The notes under the pieces: generated by a model
The model's input: only the letters and a program-made list of their open reading frames with translations
Told to the model about the DNA's origin: nothing
Database searches by the model: none
Assembly (NCBI GenBank): GCA_030248295.1
Contig: JASANH010000997.1
Span: forward strand, 186,001-250,000
Length of the DNA: 64,000 nucleotides
Reading direction: 5' to 3'
Origin: Mesodorylaimus sp. YZB2_4
Lineage: Eukaryota; Nematoda; Enoplea; Dorylaimida; Dorylaimidae
In this document: in pieces, positions 1 through 11,724 of the stretch
How the letters are laid out: every line of letters starts with the position of its first letter
How positions within the stretch are numbered: position 1 is the stretch's first letter
Translations under genes and position numbers: made by a program

Positions 1-3000
1 GTTTCTTTATTTCTTTCGAAAACACCTCCTGAAACAAAAGACAAGTTTCTGTAAGAAATACCAAAATGAACACACCCTCACTCACCTGCTCGTCCTTATC
101 CTTTGCCGCCAATAGGACTTTCGTCACATCGTCGTCTCGCACCTGCTGCCTTAACTGTTCCACGAGCATGTCACGCTGACGCTTCATTTCGTCCACTTTT
201 CCCAGCAGTCGTTTCATTTCAGTCGTTTCTGGTAACGCGGCCAAATTGCTGGGTGGTGATGGTAGCTGCTTTTTCAAGTCGGCCAAGGGCAATGCCAGGA
301 CGTTCAGATTCCCAGAATGGGCGCTAAGAGCCTTATGCAATTCTGTGTTGGCCTTTGTTGCTTGTTCGTGCGCTCGACGATATCGTTCGAGATCATCGCG
401 AAAAGTTTTCAATCGTCCAACTATAGATGCTCGAATATCGTTGGGCAGCTTGCCTTGGTTGTCGTCGGTGACGCCGTACATTTGCGCAATAACCATCTTC
501 GCCTCTTTATCGCTTTGGTTTATAAATTTTTCGATAGCTGACATCAAAGACTCGACGCCTTGATACGATTTCATCAATTTCGACATTTGTTCCATTAAGC
601 CAGAAACAGCCGACGGTTTGGCGTTGAAAGCGGCGCAACGTTCAATCAAAGCATCGGGTAGCGGCAGCTGTGAAAAATCCACATCCAACATCACTTGATC
701 CATTTTCAGTGATGCCATAAATTCGTCCAAGGACGCATTCTTGGCATCAACTTCGTCCGAGATACGACGTAATAATTTTGCTTTTTCCTCGCTGTATAAA
801 GAGGACGTACGATGAACTTCTAGTGGAATAAGACGTTTAAAAATATCGCCGCCAGATACGTCGGAATCCAAGGGATCGAACGGAATCGCCTTCACTAACG
901 AAGCGCCTTTGAGTTCCGGGAGCGAGTCCATGCTTGGAATCTTATCGTGATAAATAAAATCGTTTTCTTTCTGGGCATTATTTAGACGAGCTACGATGAC
1001 GTCTTCCGCAAATTGCAACGACTGACGAATTGAGTCCGTGGAATCTCGTTGACCATATTTGGCAGCATCGGCCAAATCATTCGATGCCGCTTGGAAATAA
1101 GCCAGTCGCTCACCCATTTTCTGTTGCTCATCCGATTGCGTTCCCAATTCGTAATAAGCGATCGCGCGATAGAATTTCCTTTTCATATCAACGAATTTAC
1201 GCCAACTTTTACACTTTTGCGAACCCACGACGTCCGATACTGACGGCGCTTCGAGAATTCGACCCGCTTGAGCATAATAATCCGACACTTGAGCCGCTAC
1301 TTTAGCGATAATATGCGATTTCCTATTATCGACCAGCGATTTCTCTAGTATGCATTCCTGGGCTTGAGCCAACATCAGGACGGCGTACCAATCTAAAATA
1401 TTCTGATCGAAATCTGGACTGAATGAGCTGGCCGAATATCGAAACGGCTCTGGATTGTCTCGCATCGTTTGAAATGCCCAAGCGGCGCATTGGAAATGAG
1501 TACACGATACTTTCATGCCTTCTGACGTCATTCGACTGTCAACTGTGGCCAAATATGAATGCACGGCACCGACGTTGTGGAATATGCAGGCCAACTCATA
1601 CCGGATATCTTCGTATGTCACCGGACTGGGCATATCGTTAAATTTTTCATACCTGAAACAAATTGAACATAAGCTTTTTCAAAATCATCCGTGAAGCTAA
1701 CGAATTTGTAGGGCACCAAAATTTCTTTACCATTTTTAGAAAGTTAACCCCTTAATTAAAATTAGAACTCCAGGAATCGATTCGGGCATTTGTATTTGGA
1801 TTCAAAAACAGGAGACTGATCGGACGCCCCGATCAGAGCTATTGTATTTTGGTCCCCCGACGAATGTTCAGTTTGACTTTTTGCCTAAGCTCAAGCTCAA
1901 TGGCCAACGTAAGCATAACATTAGAAAACCAAGAAAAAAAGCCAACCTAACACTCGCTGGTGAACCAAAGGACAAGAGCCCTAGCCCTGGCCCTGCCTAC
2001 TAGTCAGTATGTGAGAAATACCGTGCCTGCATGGACAAACTGATACACGATCCACAGCAAATTACAGGCCCAACCTGCATTGCCGTAGCCACTTACCAGG
2101 TAAATGGCACTGCCGCAGCGTCATTTTCTTCCATTGGGAATCTACTTTTCAATAAGTGCAACTGCGCAAAATACTTTTTCAAAGTGCAGCAGCCCGTGAA
2201 ATCTCCCGGTGCTTTGATTGCATTCTGAAAACGAAAATTTTGCACATTTATCTTCATCAAGCATATGTCATTGCAGACCTTTACTAAAGGTCCAACTGTG
2301 ATCTATCATAGTAGAGCGCTGTACAGTGTAAACCTCACCTCTCGCAACGTATTCAACTCTTCGATTTCTTTCGAGTAAGAGTCTGGATTTTCTTGATAGA
2401 AAGTGGCGATGTACTAAAAATTAAAATGACAAGTGGAAAGTATATGTATCATTAGTAGGCTATAGGCCTATACATATATGTGAAATCGATTTCTTGAGTC
2501 ACACAGTGGAATAAATGGCTAAACTTTACTTTATGGAAAGTATCGAATTTAAAAAACAAATAATACCAACGTTTTTAGCACTGCTGAAAACCCCTAAAAC
2601 CGTTTTTAAATTTTGTGGCGGTCAAGCCACAAAAATATCTTGAATTTTATTGCGTTTCCGCACAGGCTTATGTGAAGGAAGCACGTGAAAATAAGAGGGA
2701 CAAGCCGGCTAAGTATTCTGTTTCTTCGGAGGGAGGGCTGAGGGAAGGGAGGTTCAGACCACCCCGAGCACGCCCTCCCAATGGCGATGAATCCATTCAG
2801 GCTCGGGGGGGGGGGGGGGGGTCTGGGGGCAGAGCCCACCAGGGCCGAAATTGCGCTCGACGCAGCAATTGAGGGCCCTATTTTCATAGCTGGTTTTTTG
2901 GTGCAAAGTACCTGCTAGCGTAGTGGAGCTGAGCGTGTATGCGCTAAAAACCTCGTCCCCATCGGTCTGCCTGAGCAACACAGACAGTGAGTCGCGCTTT

Positions 3001-3266
3001 ATCATCGACCTTTCATCACTGAGTTTCCGTGTAAAGAAAGGTGACCGCCGCGAAATTTTAATTGTTTAGAGGGTTTTGAGGGGTGCTGGAAAGCACAGAA
3101 TCATTGGCTTTTTAAAATTCGATGCTTTCCATAAAGTATATTTGTGCCGAATAAATCTCATGACTCGTGCTCTACCTACCTCTTTCAATTTCGGTCCAAA
3201 GTCTGTCGATGCTGGGCAAAATTTCAATTCGACCGAAAGCATGGGCATCCGAGGTAAGCCCTCCAT
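1..3266 (-). CDS. PTPN23: PTPN23/HD-PTP (BRO1-domain) homologue, 5' part
   Basis: Endosomal BRO1 adaptor that binds ESCRT-III and sorts receptors; vertebrate HD-PTP carries a C-terminal phosphatase-like domain, which would lie left of the window. Exons in transcript order: 3180-3266, 2339-2413, 2097-2224, 86-1652, and the first 28 nt of the next exon (1-28). All junctions are GT-AG and keep frame (619 codons before the last junction). The protein starts MEGLPRMPM, close to vertebrate MEAVPRMPM. The BRO1 domain covers roughly residues 8-390 (GMKVSCTHFQCAAWAF, QAQECILEKSLVDNRKS), then comes the coiled V domain. SSLYSEEKAKLLRR is HD-PTP-type and separates it from ALIX. Intron 1 holds a transposon copy. 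The gene is divergent from the acyltransferase at 6.4 kb. ALIX is the only serious alternative and fits less well. Confidence 0.93.
2517..3148 (+). mobile_element. Non-autonomous DNA transposon (MITE-like), copy 1
   Basis: About 632 bp. The ends form imperfect terminal inverted repeats: the left end reads GGCTAAACTTTACTTTATGG and the reverse complement of the right end begins GGCACAAATATACTTTATGG; similarity continues through GAAAGYATCGAATTT. It is flanked by a perfect 8-bp direct repeat GAATAAAT (2509-2516 and 3149-3156), as expected for a target-site duplication. No open frame resembles a transposase. A near-identical copy lies at 35216-35837. It sits in intron 1 of the PTPN23 homologue, about 30 bp from the splice donor. 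An 8-bp duplication is typical of hAT, P or Merlin superfamilies; the termini do not let me choose. A 17-G tract (2805-2821) is expanded relative to copy 2. Confidence 0.85.
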
Positions 3267-4403
3267 CGTTTAGTTTTGGGTGACTGAACTGTTTTACTGT
3301 ACAAGTACGGTGCTGTATGACGAAGCAAATGCGGAGGGGACGATCCAAGGGAACATGCAAATTCAGGGCAAAAAATGAGTTCTCGCACTATTTGTCACAG
3401 GTTGTCATAAGTGGCAGAATAGCGGGAATTTTAAATGTCACCCACATACTGCAAACACGAACTGTTACAGCATTGATAGATCTCGTCGAGATACCATCAA
3501 ACTGCTGGCTTGTCAGAATTATGGTGATGTGGCTAGGAATATACATATACCTCTTGATCCTGATGGGACTTCACTGCCCTGCCCGAGCGTGGACAACGGT
3601 GCGGGGCAGTGCCCTCGCCTCAAACAATCATAGATCAGGGGTTCTATTTTTCACTCTCAGACAGGATCTTCTTGATCGCCAAGCAAAATAAAGCGAAGGC
3701 CAGTTTTTCTCTACCAACTCATTGTCTGCTTCCTTCTAAAAATTTGCCAGAACAGCATTGTGGCAATGGAAACCTGACGGGTTCATGGGCCTTCTTCAGT
3801 GATCCTTAGCAATAAATTGATCTTTTTTCCGTCACCCTTTCCTCGAGGGGGTGGTAGAATGCCCTGAAAGACCGGCCATTTAGATCAGCCCTCTAACGCA
3901 AGCTTGAAAAGAGGCCTTGTCGACAGGCACACAACGATCAGGACTCCCTTCTTCCCTCGTCGACCCGCTGGGCCGCCCCCCACGCTTAGCGACCCTCTCA
4001 GCTTACCTGGGCCCTGCTATATCCAGTGTTTCTGGAAGGTTCTAGGAACGGCCAGACGCACTGGTAGTGGGCATGTCGAGGAGTGCAATGTCCTGATCGT
4101 CGATCCCGCCCAGTGGAGAATGCGGAATCTCGTACAGCCCAGGGGATCGAGCGGATGCGACTAATCGTAAGCGACATCAGGAGAAGGTGTGTTGCGCAGA
4201 GGTCACTGCATATATGAGCGTCGCAGATGCACCGCCAGGAACCCGTATTACCGGGACTTGTGCTTTCCACCAACTGCGCGTTTCAGCTTCAGTATTTATA
4301 CTCGCGGATATTTGTTGTTAAAGACGTGGAGCCATCACGATTTGAACCCGGGGAATTCGGATCTTATGTCGAAAACCTGTCATGCAAGTTGTATGTTTAT
4401 CAC

Positions 4404-4419
4404 GGGGGGGGGGGGGGGG
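4404..4419 (+). repeat. Mononucleotide G tract (16 G)
   Basis: Uninterrupted run of sixteen G; one of five poly-G/poly-C tracts of 12 or more in this window. Confidence 0.98.
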
Positions 4420-4882
4420 TTTAAGTTCGAGGTGCGAAATAATGCATGTGATCAGTCAAGCCAGCTAATGACATACTGTATCTGATCCCTCCCTTATTTC
4501 ATGATTCGGTGGAGGCAACGGTTTACGTTCATTTTCTGTCCATATCTGAAAAACTTGCATCACAATTCAGCTGAACACACCTGACTGAAACATCACCAAC
4601 CCCCTTCAGCGGCGTGCCCGAGGGGGGATGTTGGCGATGGCCCCCTGCGAAACGAGAAGGGGCCACAGGGTTGGGAGGTGGTCCTGCTGACGTCATTCAA
4701 ATTGTGGCGATCCACGTGATCCTAAGTCATGCATGAAACCTGTATGAAGCTTAAGCACGCATCGCGATGAGCCAAGACCTCAGTCATCCCGCAACTGTTG
4801 ACTTGGTTCATTATCGTTCTGCTGACTAATATCTTGACTGTGTCACCTGCACACCTAGATTCATACGCAAAACCTTGAGCCT

Positions 4883-4955
4883 TGAGCGGAAATCGAACCA
4901 TGTGCCTCTGGGACCAGTCCAGCGTGCTGGACCCACCTAAAGCCCCTTCCCTGGA
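4883..4955 (-). repeat. tRNA-like sequence, possibly SINE-derived
   Basis: On the minus strand a segment reads like the 3' half of a tRNA: GCTGGACTGGTCCCAG resembles an anticodon arm and GGTTCGATTTCC resembles the B box. The A-box side is poor and residue 33 of the loop is not T, so this is not a credible functional tRNA. A degenerate tRNA or tRNA-derived SINE is the likely reading. Confidence 0.3.
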
Positions 4956-6376
4956 CTGTGCTCCCTTCTAGCATCGTCTCCAGAAGATATACCGTATGTA
5001 AAGGCAGTGCATGAAGGGGCACAACCACTTGCAACACGGTCCATCAGCACTTTGGTGATAAAACGATTACGTGTTTTACTAATGTCGACATGAGCGGGTG
5101 AGCAGTCTACGAGTCAACGTCTACAAAAATAGCAAAACTGCTGCCTCAATTGCCGACGGGGCTCATTCAAGTGCTCTTATCTCCCCTCTCCGCCGTCATT
5201 GTACACTTTGGGCTCACCATACCTATCGCCTGACTTTTATTTACCTAATCGTACCCGACGATCCTTGCGCAGCATAGGAGGGTTAACTGCATTCACCGTG
5301 TCCGTCCTTCAGATCACAAGGCGTAATGGGAATACAGAAGTCGATGGAGATACTAGGTTAGGAATTCGGGAGATGAACCAGGGAAGTGCTTTGGAGAAAC
5401 CGGGCCCAGGGTGGCTGCAGTACCGTGCTGGTAGCACACCTAATGGGCCAATCTTGAACACAGCACACGCTCAACGATACGCTTGTCCTACCCTTGATCT
5501 TGTTGGTACTAGGCATAGGTTAGGGCCCAACAACTGCCAGACTCAACCTGCACCTGTGCTCGCTCTCGCCCGCATTCTTTTTGCTTATTGAAAATGCCAG
5601 CCAGATCTTGGCATGGTGTCTGCATTTCGAAGCCAGTCTCCCTTCCCATGTTCAACACACCACACTCATTCTCGAAGAGTCCAAGGCACCTGAGTATGCT
5701 TTGCATAATTCACAAAGCACAGCTGATGCTTCTTTGCCACTGACGCGGGCGAACAAGATGATCAGAGGAGACAGGTGTGCTACTCAAATTTGCATTCTTG
5801 AATTAGCATCGTATTTCTCGTGATTCATTTAAAATTTTTATGCGTTTCTAGAAGAGGCAGAACATTGAGAACGTGTTGCAGCTGGCCAATTACAAATACA
5901 AGGTTAAACGCGAGAGAAAACAGGATAGGCACAAAAACGAGCATGAAGAATGCCCGTCGGGTAGGCGTCGATGCCGTGCGTTCTCGCACGAGTTTACCTG
6001 GCCCAATCGCAGCCCGAACTTGTAGTGGCGGCCGTATATGTGTGTACACAGGAGGAGCGAATATTCATGCATGGCAAACGAGTGCACGTCACGAGTGGTC
6101 GTATCACTGGCCTCGTAGATAGTCTTCGCGCCAGCGCATGCCCAAGATCGTCATTGTGTCTGCTTTACTCATCGTAGACACACGACCGCGTAAGGGGCCC
6201 GACTTGTATTGTTGTCCAACTCACCGCTCTTCTAGTCGGAGGGAAGAAAAGAGCAGGTACGTAGCGCAGCCCATTTGAACGTAGGATGTCAAATTTTCGC
6301 TTTACTTTTCAACTGGCCTACTTTTCTTTGCCCTCTCGCACGAGCTCGTTACGTCTAGGAGAGTGTCAGAAGAAAG

Positions 6377-8712
6377 ATGTCTCACGCCAGGCAGAGGAGA
6401 ATACTTGAGGATTCCAGCAATTGGTGGTTTCTCCTACGTGCCCCCATACGCGCCAGTTGGATCATCTTCGAGAGTGTTATCGGATTCATATTCTATGTCT
6501 GCGCACTGATCATCTGTCGACCAATTTCCTATTTCGCGTATGTTATTATGCTTTTATCAAGATCTTCCACTTTGCAACTCGCATCTTTTTCTTATAGACC
6601 ACGTCTTTATTGGAAAATAGACGAGTTTTTAGTATGGATGGGCATGTATTTTGTCAGCTTTTGGATGACTTCGGCTGTTGGGAAATGTAAGTGCCATTCG
6701 CATGAACAAACTGTTACTCCTACGTGCAGTAGCTGGGACCGCGCCAGAGACTTTGCCGCGCTAGTTTTTGTACGGCTCGCGAGCATTGAACGGTGCAGTG
6801 CAAGTGAGTGCTATACTAGCTAGACTGACATTGAGTTTAAATACCGATCAACAGAACTGATCCTTGCACAAAAGGTTGACACAAGATTGTATCATCGGAG
6901 GGTTGGGGGGCGTTTCCAAAACCGGTACTGATGACCCGACCATGATGAATGGTTATGACAGATTCCCGCTTTTTGCTCCGCTTACACACATTTTTTATGG
7001 ACCCGAAACCTTTACACTATGCTATATGGTAGTAACAAGATGGGTCATACCCTAAGGGATTGAGGTAACAAGGGATTGGGCTTGATTGAGCGGAGCATCA
7101 GTCACAGAAGGTTTGAAAATAGCTCTGTTTGCATGGTAATGGGTGGAATAAGCTATGTTGACGGCCCTTATCATGAGCTATCGTCTACTACTGTAGCTAT
7201 GAGCAGTTTACGACAAGATGCATATGCATGTATGTCCATGTTAAAACTTAGGTGGTTCATCACGACCATGCTATAGCACGATACAAATGTTAGTTCAAGC
7301 CCGAACAGAGCGCATTGTGGTCAAATATCATATGAGACACATGCGCACACCGCCATGCACTTATTGTTAGCATCTTTCCAGTGATGGTATACGGCGATGA
7401 TCTGAGGCCATACGTCAATGATCCGTGCCTGGTACTGGTCAATCATCAAGTCGATGCCGATCCTCTCTTCATTTTGGCGATATGGAGGAAGCTTGAAGAG
7501 CTAAACGGAAAGGTACACTATCGTATGGGGAAGGAAGGTTACTCGAAAGGACGTAAAAAGTTAAAAAATTAAAACGGGCTGTCCGCGGATTAAAATCCAT
7601 GGCCCATCAGACTTCTTGTTTCTGAATGCAGGGCATGGTAAAGGTAGACCTTCATGTGATCATAATGCATCACCTCTGTGCCATGAAAAGCTGCTAAACG
7701 CATGTGATTCTAGAAGACACATAATGGATATATGGAAAATACAGCCTCACATAGATAGCTTTTGACTGCTGTCTCAGTCATGGCCCTGATTTGATTTCTA
7801 ATCACATTTGCATTTTAGATTTCTGTAGTTCTGGAAGATATCTTCCACTGGACCCACTTCGGCATAAAAATGAGATTACGAGGTGATTTTTTTATTCATC
7901 AGGTAAGTCATGATTGCCAGTTAGATAACCCGTCTGAGTACATCCCACTCGCCTTTTCTTAAAGGGTCGAGAAATGAGGCATATGCAAGCATCGTTGATT
8001 GAAGATCACATTCGACGATACGAAAACCAACGCGATCCGAGGTGGTGTATTTTGTTTCCTGAAGGCGGATTTTTACAGAAGCGCAAGCAACGAAATATGG
8101 ACTACGCAAAGAAGCACGGGTATCCCGTGCTCGATAACGTGCTGCTTCCTCGGTTAGGGGCCGCCATGGCTTTGCTGAATGCCGTTCCTAACAATGATTC
8201 CAGCAACCACTCTCTTCAAAACGGAGGTATTTCAGTACTTTGATGCGCTTTGATGACAAACCAGGAATTCGTGTGTTTCAGACGCATTCCATCACAAGCC
8301 AAAGCGATATTATCGTCATATTATCGATGTGACAGTGGCATATCCGGATCGGAAGCCTGTCAGTCTGCTCGATATGCTCTTCGCCTTATCCCCGGTCTCG
8401 CACGTTGCAGTTCATTTTCGAGTCAGAAAACTTGACCAGCCGTCACCATTTTACGAAGAGGGACTTCGCAAATTCATGTATGATATGTGGGTGGAGAAGG
8501 ATCAGCTTTTACAACAGTACTACGAAACAGGAGCTTTCCCTGATCTGCGAAGTGAAGACACACTAGGCATTAATTACATGACCTATCTGAAGGGCTATGC
8601 CCTTGCCATCCCCATCGTGTCCCTCTACGCATTCTCTGTTTGGTCTGTCTTCTACTGTACGAGGTTACTCCTTGTATGGCTCGCGCAGCCTTTGCTGAAT
8701 TTGGTATATTGA
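6377..8712 (+). CDS. LPGAT1: Lysophosphatidylglycerol/lysophospholipid acyltransferase, LPGAT1-like
   Basis: Integral ER-membrane acyltransferase of the PlsC/AGPAT superfamily, which transfers acyl-CoA chains to lysophospholipids. Six exons: 6377-6537, 6598-6686, 7382-7512, 7819-7902, 7965-8226, 8282-8712; in frame, 385 residues (human LPGAT1 is 370). An N-terminal hydrophobic segment lies near residues 24-50. The catalytic NHxxxxD motif is NHQVDAD at about residue 104, and the glycerophosphate-binding motif is FPEGG at about residue 186. C-terminal EKDQLLQQYYETGAFP matches LPGAT1, and a final hydrophobic segment spans about 350-380. The spacing and tail fit LPGAT1 better than LCLAT1/AGPAT. 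Introns vary from 55 to about 700 nt. Substrate choice cannot be read from sequence. Confidence 0.92.
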
Positions 8713-10141
8713 TTTATGGGCTTTTAGCGAGCGAATGAGTAAATATATTGAGAAGCCGTGTGCTACATTCTGGGGGCCTTGCCTACGTGGTTTTTTAGTG
8801 ATGAATTCTCGAGCTTGAAGTTGCTCGAAACAATCACGCGCAGGAATTCGGTAATTGAAACACGCCTCGAGTCACAAGTTTGAAAGGTCTGGTGGATGCG
8901 TAGTACCAGTGGGGGGTGGCTGCTTGACTGTGCCTATAATTCACTAGATCGAAGAGCGCTGGCCACTAGTTCCCTTGATCCTTATCGGATTAGACTGCCC
9001 GTGACTTTCTTATCATGTATAAGAAGCCGTTGGATAAACTAACTTTTTTCCCGCAAATGCGTGCACTTCATTGTGCTTACAGTACTGTGCTTCATTGTGC
9101 TATTGTCTGGCAATCGATCTTGGCAGCTGGAGTGATTTTTCAAATACGAACCGGGTCGAAAAACTTGACTGCTCCGGGTTCCCACTCCACTGCATGATGG
9201 CCACTTGATCCAGCCCAAAATTCTTCACTGGTGCGTCGACGGCCAACCATGGCTGGCTCTACGTATGCTGGTTCTGTGATCCCGCGCGTCGCAAAAATCC
9301 AGCCGCTAGACCTATCCCATATTGTACTGATCAGATAGGCAGCTCGATCCTTACTTATGGCTGTCGACTGATAGTGAGCTGATTTAGTCAAGGCTGAACA
9401 TATAAATCCCAGTGTGTGTACCGACGGGCCTCAATTCAGGGGTCCTCATTCACAGTTCTGGTTCAGACTTCCTTTAAAACGTGGCCCTGGCTTTTCAAGA
9501 TTTTGTGGTTTTATATGCCGCTTATTTGGACGGACGATTCTCTCGCGCTCCCCCGGGTCCTTTACGGACAACAGGACATACGTAGGTGATCCTTCATTAT
9601 AGCTGTGCTGTGCCCAATCCCTCAACTCTGATAGACACCCTCTTTATCCTTGTTCCTCCAGCATAGCTATGTTTATATCCTATCGCAGTTCCGATGCGTG
9701 AAGTGACTACATCTCGTGCTTCAAAGTCGCACCATCCCTGAACGCCCCCAGCAGCTTGAGAGGCATGATGCTAGCGCCCGACCTGCCTCTGGTTCCGAAA
9801 TTTCCATTCTTCATCTGCCATGTTGATATGATTGGGAGGCACTTCCTGAAAAGCCCTTGGTCTGACGATCCGCAGGCACTGCGATCTTCGCAATCCCTAA
9901 AGCCTACCCTACTTCCTTCCGACTATTGCGCATGCCATTCTCAGGTTTGCATCCCTGAGAGAATGCCAGTTTGCCTGTAGATGGGCAACGAAGACAGAAT
10001 CTAGTTTCGATTTCCGATCGGGCAGGCACGCGCATTTTTAACCGGATACACAGCAAGAAGTGCACCGACCCCTTTTTACCACCCACTACTACTTTCTTCC
10101 ACTTTAGGCGCAGGTTGGTTGAAGAACGTTGGACAGTCAAA
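8713..10141. other. Intergenic, nothing recognised
   Basis: About 1.4 kb between two + strand genes. Only short unsupported frames. A good 3' splice acceptor (TTCTTCCACTTTAG, ending at about 10107) lies just upstream of the next ATG. It could serve a 5' UTR intron or a spliced-leader addition site. Confidence 0.6.
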
Positions 10142-11371
10142 ATGCGTGGTTTGAACGAAATCGAAAAAGGCTACGTGACCGATTTACGTGCCCGCCTCAA
10201 AGATGTACTTCCCCCAAATTACGACACCGATTTCAATTTGCATCGATGGATTCACGATGCCCGCTCGAGAGGTAATGTAGAGGCGGCTGAAAAGAACCTC
10301 AGGCATCACCTGCGATACAGAAAAGCAATGAAGCTGGACGAGAAGCCAGTACCGTCCCTGGAGGAGAACCCACTGTTCGTCGAGCGATACATGTGCAAAC
10401 CTATGCTCCACTACATGCCATCGAACAACATGTATCTGAGCTGGATGGACCACTCCACGTTCGATACGGCCGGCATTCTGCACAAACTGACCACAACCGA
10501 AATGCTCGTGTACAATTTTTACTTTTTCGAAGTACAGTTGAGGATGGTCAACGAGCGGGAGGCCGAGACAGGTCGCAGAAGTGGCATATTCGCCATCCTG
10601 GACGTGAAGAAGTACGAGATGAATCCGTGGACAATCATGTTCGCTAGCAATGGCACCCTGGCTCAACTGATGCAAGTGTTCGCCTACGAGCACTTCCCCG
10701 GCCTCGTCCACCCCTACAACATAATCAACACCCCCAAGTGGCTCATGTGGCCACTCAAGATTATCAAGGCCGCCATGCCCAAGGACTTCAACGATCGGTT
10801 CGTCTTCCTCGACAACCGATTCGCGGACTCTGTGCTCAAACACATGACCGAGGAAGAATTGCCCAGACAGTTGGGAGGGCGCAACCCGTGCAGTGACGCC
10901 ATCCAGCCCGTGCTCGCCCGCCACATCCACCCCTCCGAGTACTACCAGCAAAAGGCCAGCAATGACCCACAAAAGTCACAATTGGCTCACATTCAGTTGC
11001 ACGTTGGACAACGCAAATTCATACCCGTACGATGCGAGGCCGGCTCGACCATCACTTGGTTCTTCTCGACTGATGGCGACATCCACTACGGAATCTTTTT
11101 CAAGCCTGGCCATGACGGAGACAAGGCACTGCTGCAGCCGACTGAGGCTAACATATTGGAAAAGTTAGATATGCAGCACCCCTATTTTCGACTGGGAGCA
11201 AAACTAGTACCCGAACGAGGGTCTCTAAAATGCGAACAGAACGGTTTCTACTACATCGTCATCTGCAACAAAAATTCTTGGTTCTACAAAAGAAATATAT
11301 ATGCGAAATTTGAAGTCGATGGGGTGACCATAGACAAGAAGACCCTCGCTGAGACTTCCTTCACCGTTTGA
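10142..11371 (+). CDS. CRAL-TRIO plus GOLD domain lipid-binding protein (Sec14-like), intronless
   Basis: Sec14-like cytosolic lipid-transfer or lipid-sensing protein. Single uninterrupted frame of 409 residues. The frame stays open for 57 codons upstream, but the start MRGLNEIEKGYV matches the N-terminus of nematode CRAL-TRIO/GOLD proteins and follows an acceptor-like site. Residues about 1-70 form the CRAL-TRIO N-terminal helices, about 80-270 the CRAL-TRIO lobe (GIFAILDVKKYEMNPW, HPYNIINTPKWLMWP), and about 285-405 a GOLD-type beta-sandwich (FIPVRCEAGSTITWFFSTDGD). C. elegans has a family of such genes. Oddities: no introns in a region of intron-rich genes, and a strong preference for C- or G-ending codons compared with SRP68 or PTPN23. 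That suggests high expression or a retroposed origin. The ligand is unknown. Confidence 0.9.
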   Translation: MRGLNEIEKGYVTDLRARLKDVLPPNYDTDFNLHRWIHDARSRGNVEAAEKNLRHHLRYRKAMKLDEKPVPSLEENPLFVERYMCKPMLHYMPSNNMYLSWMDHSTFDTAGILHKLTTTEMLVYNFYFFEVQLRMVNEREAETGRRSGIFAILDVKKYEMNPWTIMFASNGTLAQLMQVFAYEHFPGLVHPYNIINTPKWLMWPLKIIKAAMPKDFNDRFVFLDNRFADSVLKHMTEEELPRQLGGRNPCSDAIQPVLARHIHPSEYYQQKASNDPQKSQLAHIQLHVGQRKFIPVRCEAGSTITWFFSTDGDIHYGIFFKPGHDGDKALLQPTEANILEKLDMQHPYFRLGAKLVPERGSLKCEQNGFYYIVICNKNSWFYKRNIYAKFEVDGVTIDKKTLAETSFTV

Positions 11372-11724
11372 AGATCAGAGGAGTCGATGAGCCACTTCGA
11401 GGGGCTTCTAGGAAGTCGGCTCTGCACTCAATTTAACTGTAACCTCTTATTGTAATTCGTGTATACCTAGCAGCCACCTCATGCAGGTACTTATTGCGCG
11501 TGGCTGCTCAATGAAGACAGTTGGAAGCAGCTGAAAATGTTTTGTGTCTGTTTTGTCTGATCAGAAATAGTGCCTTCTCTGGACAACAAACTAAAGTAGG
11601 TACATTCAACCCAGTCACTAAACACCATCGATAATAGAGCCTTAACTCCTACTGGAACAAGCGCAAATTTAAATTTGACCTCTCTGGTAATTCAAACAGT
11701 CCTGATCCTTCCCCTCACATATTC
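11372..11724. other. Convergent 3' ends of CRAL-TRIO gene and TOMM20
   Basis: About 350 bp shared downstream region of two genes facing each other. No coding frame supported. Confidence 0.6.

Larger units (their letters stand above)
3267..6376. other. Intergenic region between divergent PTPN23 and LPGAT1 genes
   Basis: About 3.1 kb upstream of both flanking genes. Only short frames without splice support are open here. It contains a 16-G tract (4404-4419) and two stretches with tRNA B-box-like sequence on the minus strand (near 4335 and 4890). Promoters of both genes should lie here, but no clear core element was recognised. Confidence 0.6.

Noticed and set aside
2615-3005. Short Gly/Arg or Pro-rich frames in the transposon copies
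   Set aside because: They differ between the two copies, cross the G tract and resemble no transposase.
4883-4955. Functional tRNA gene
   Set aside because: The B box is good but the D-arm is poor and the anticodon loop lacks T33; kept only as a low-confidence tRNA-like repeat.
10184-10972. 262-residue open frame on the minus strand
   Set aside because: It lies fully within the CRAL-TRIO/GOLD coding sequence in antisense; biased codon use there keeps the opposite frame open. No similarity to a known protein.
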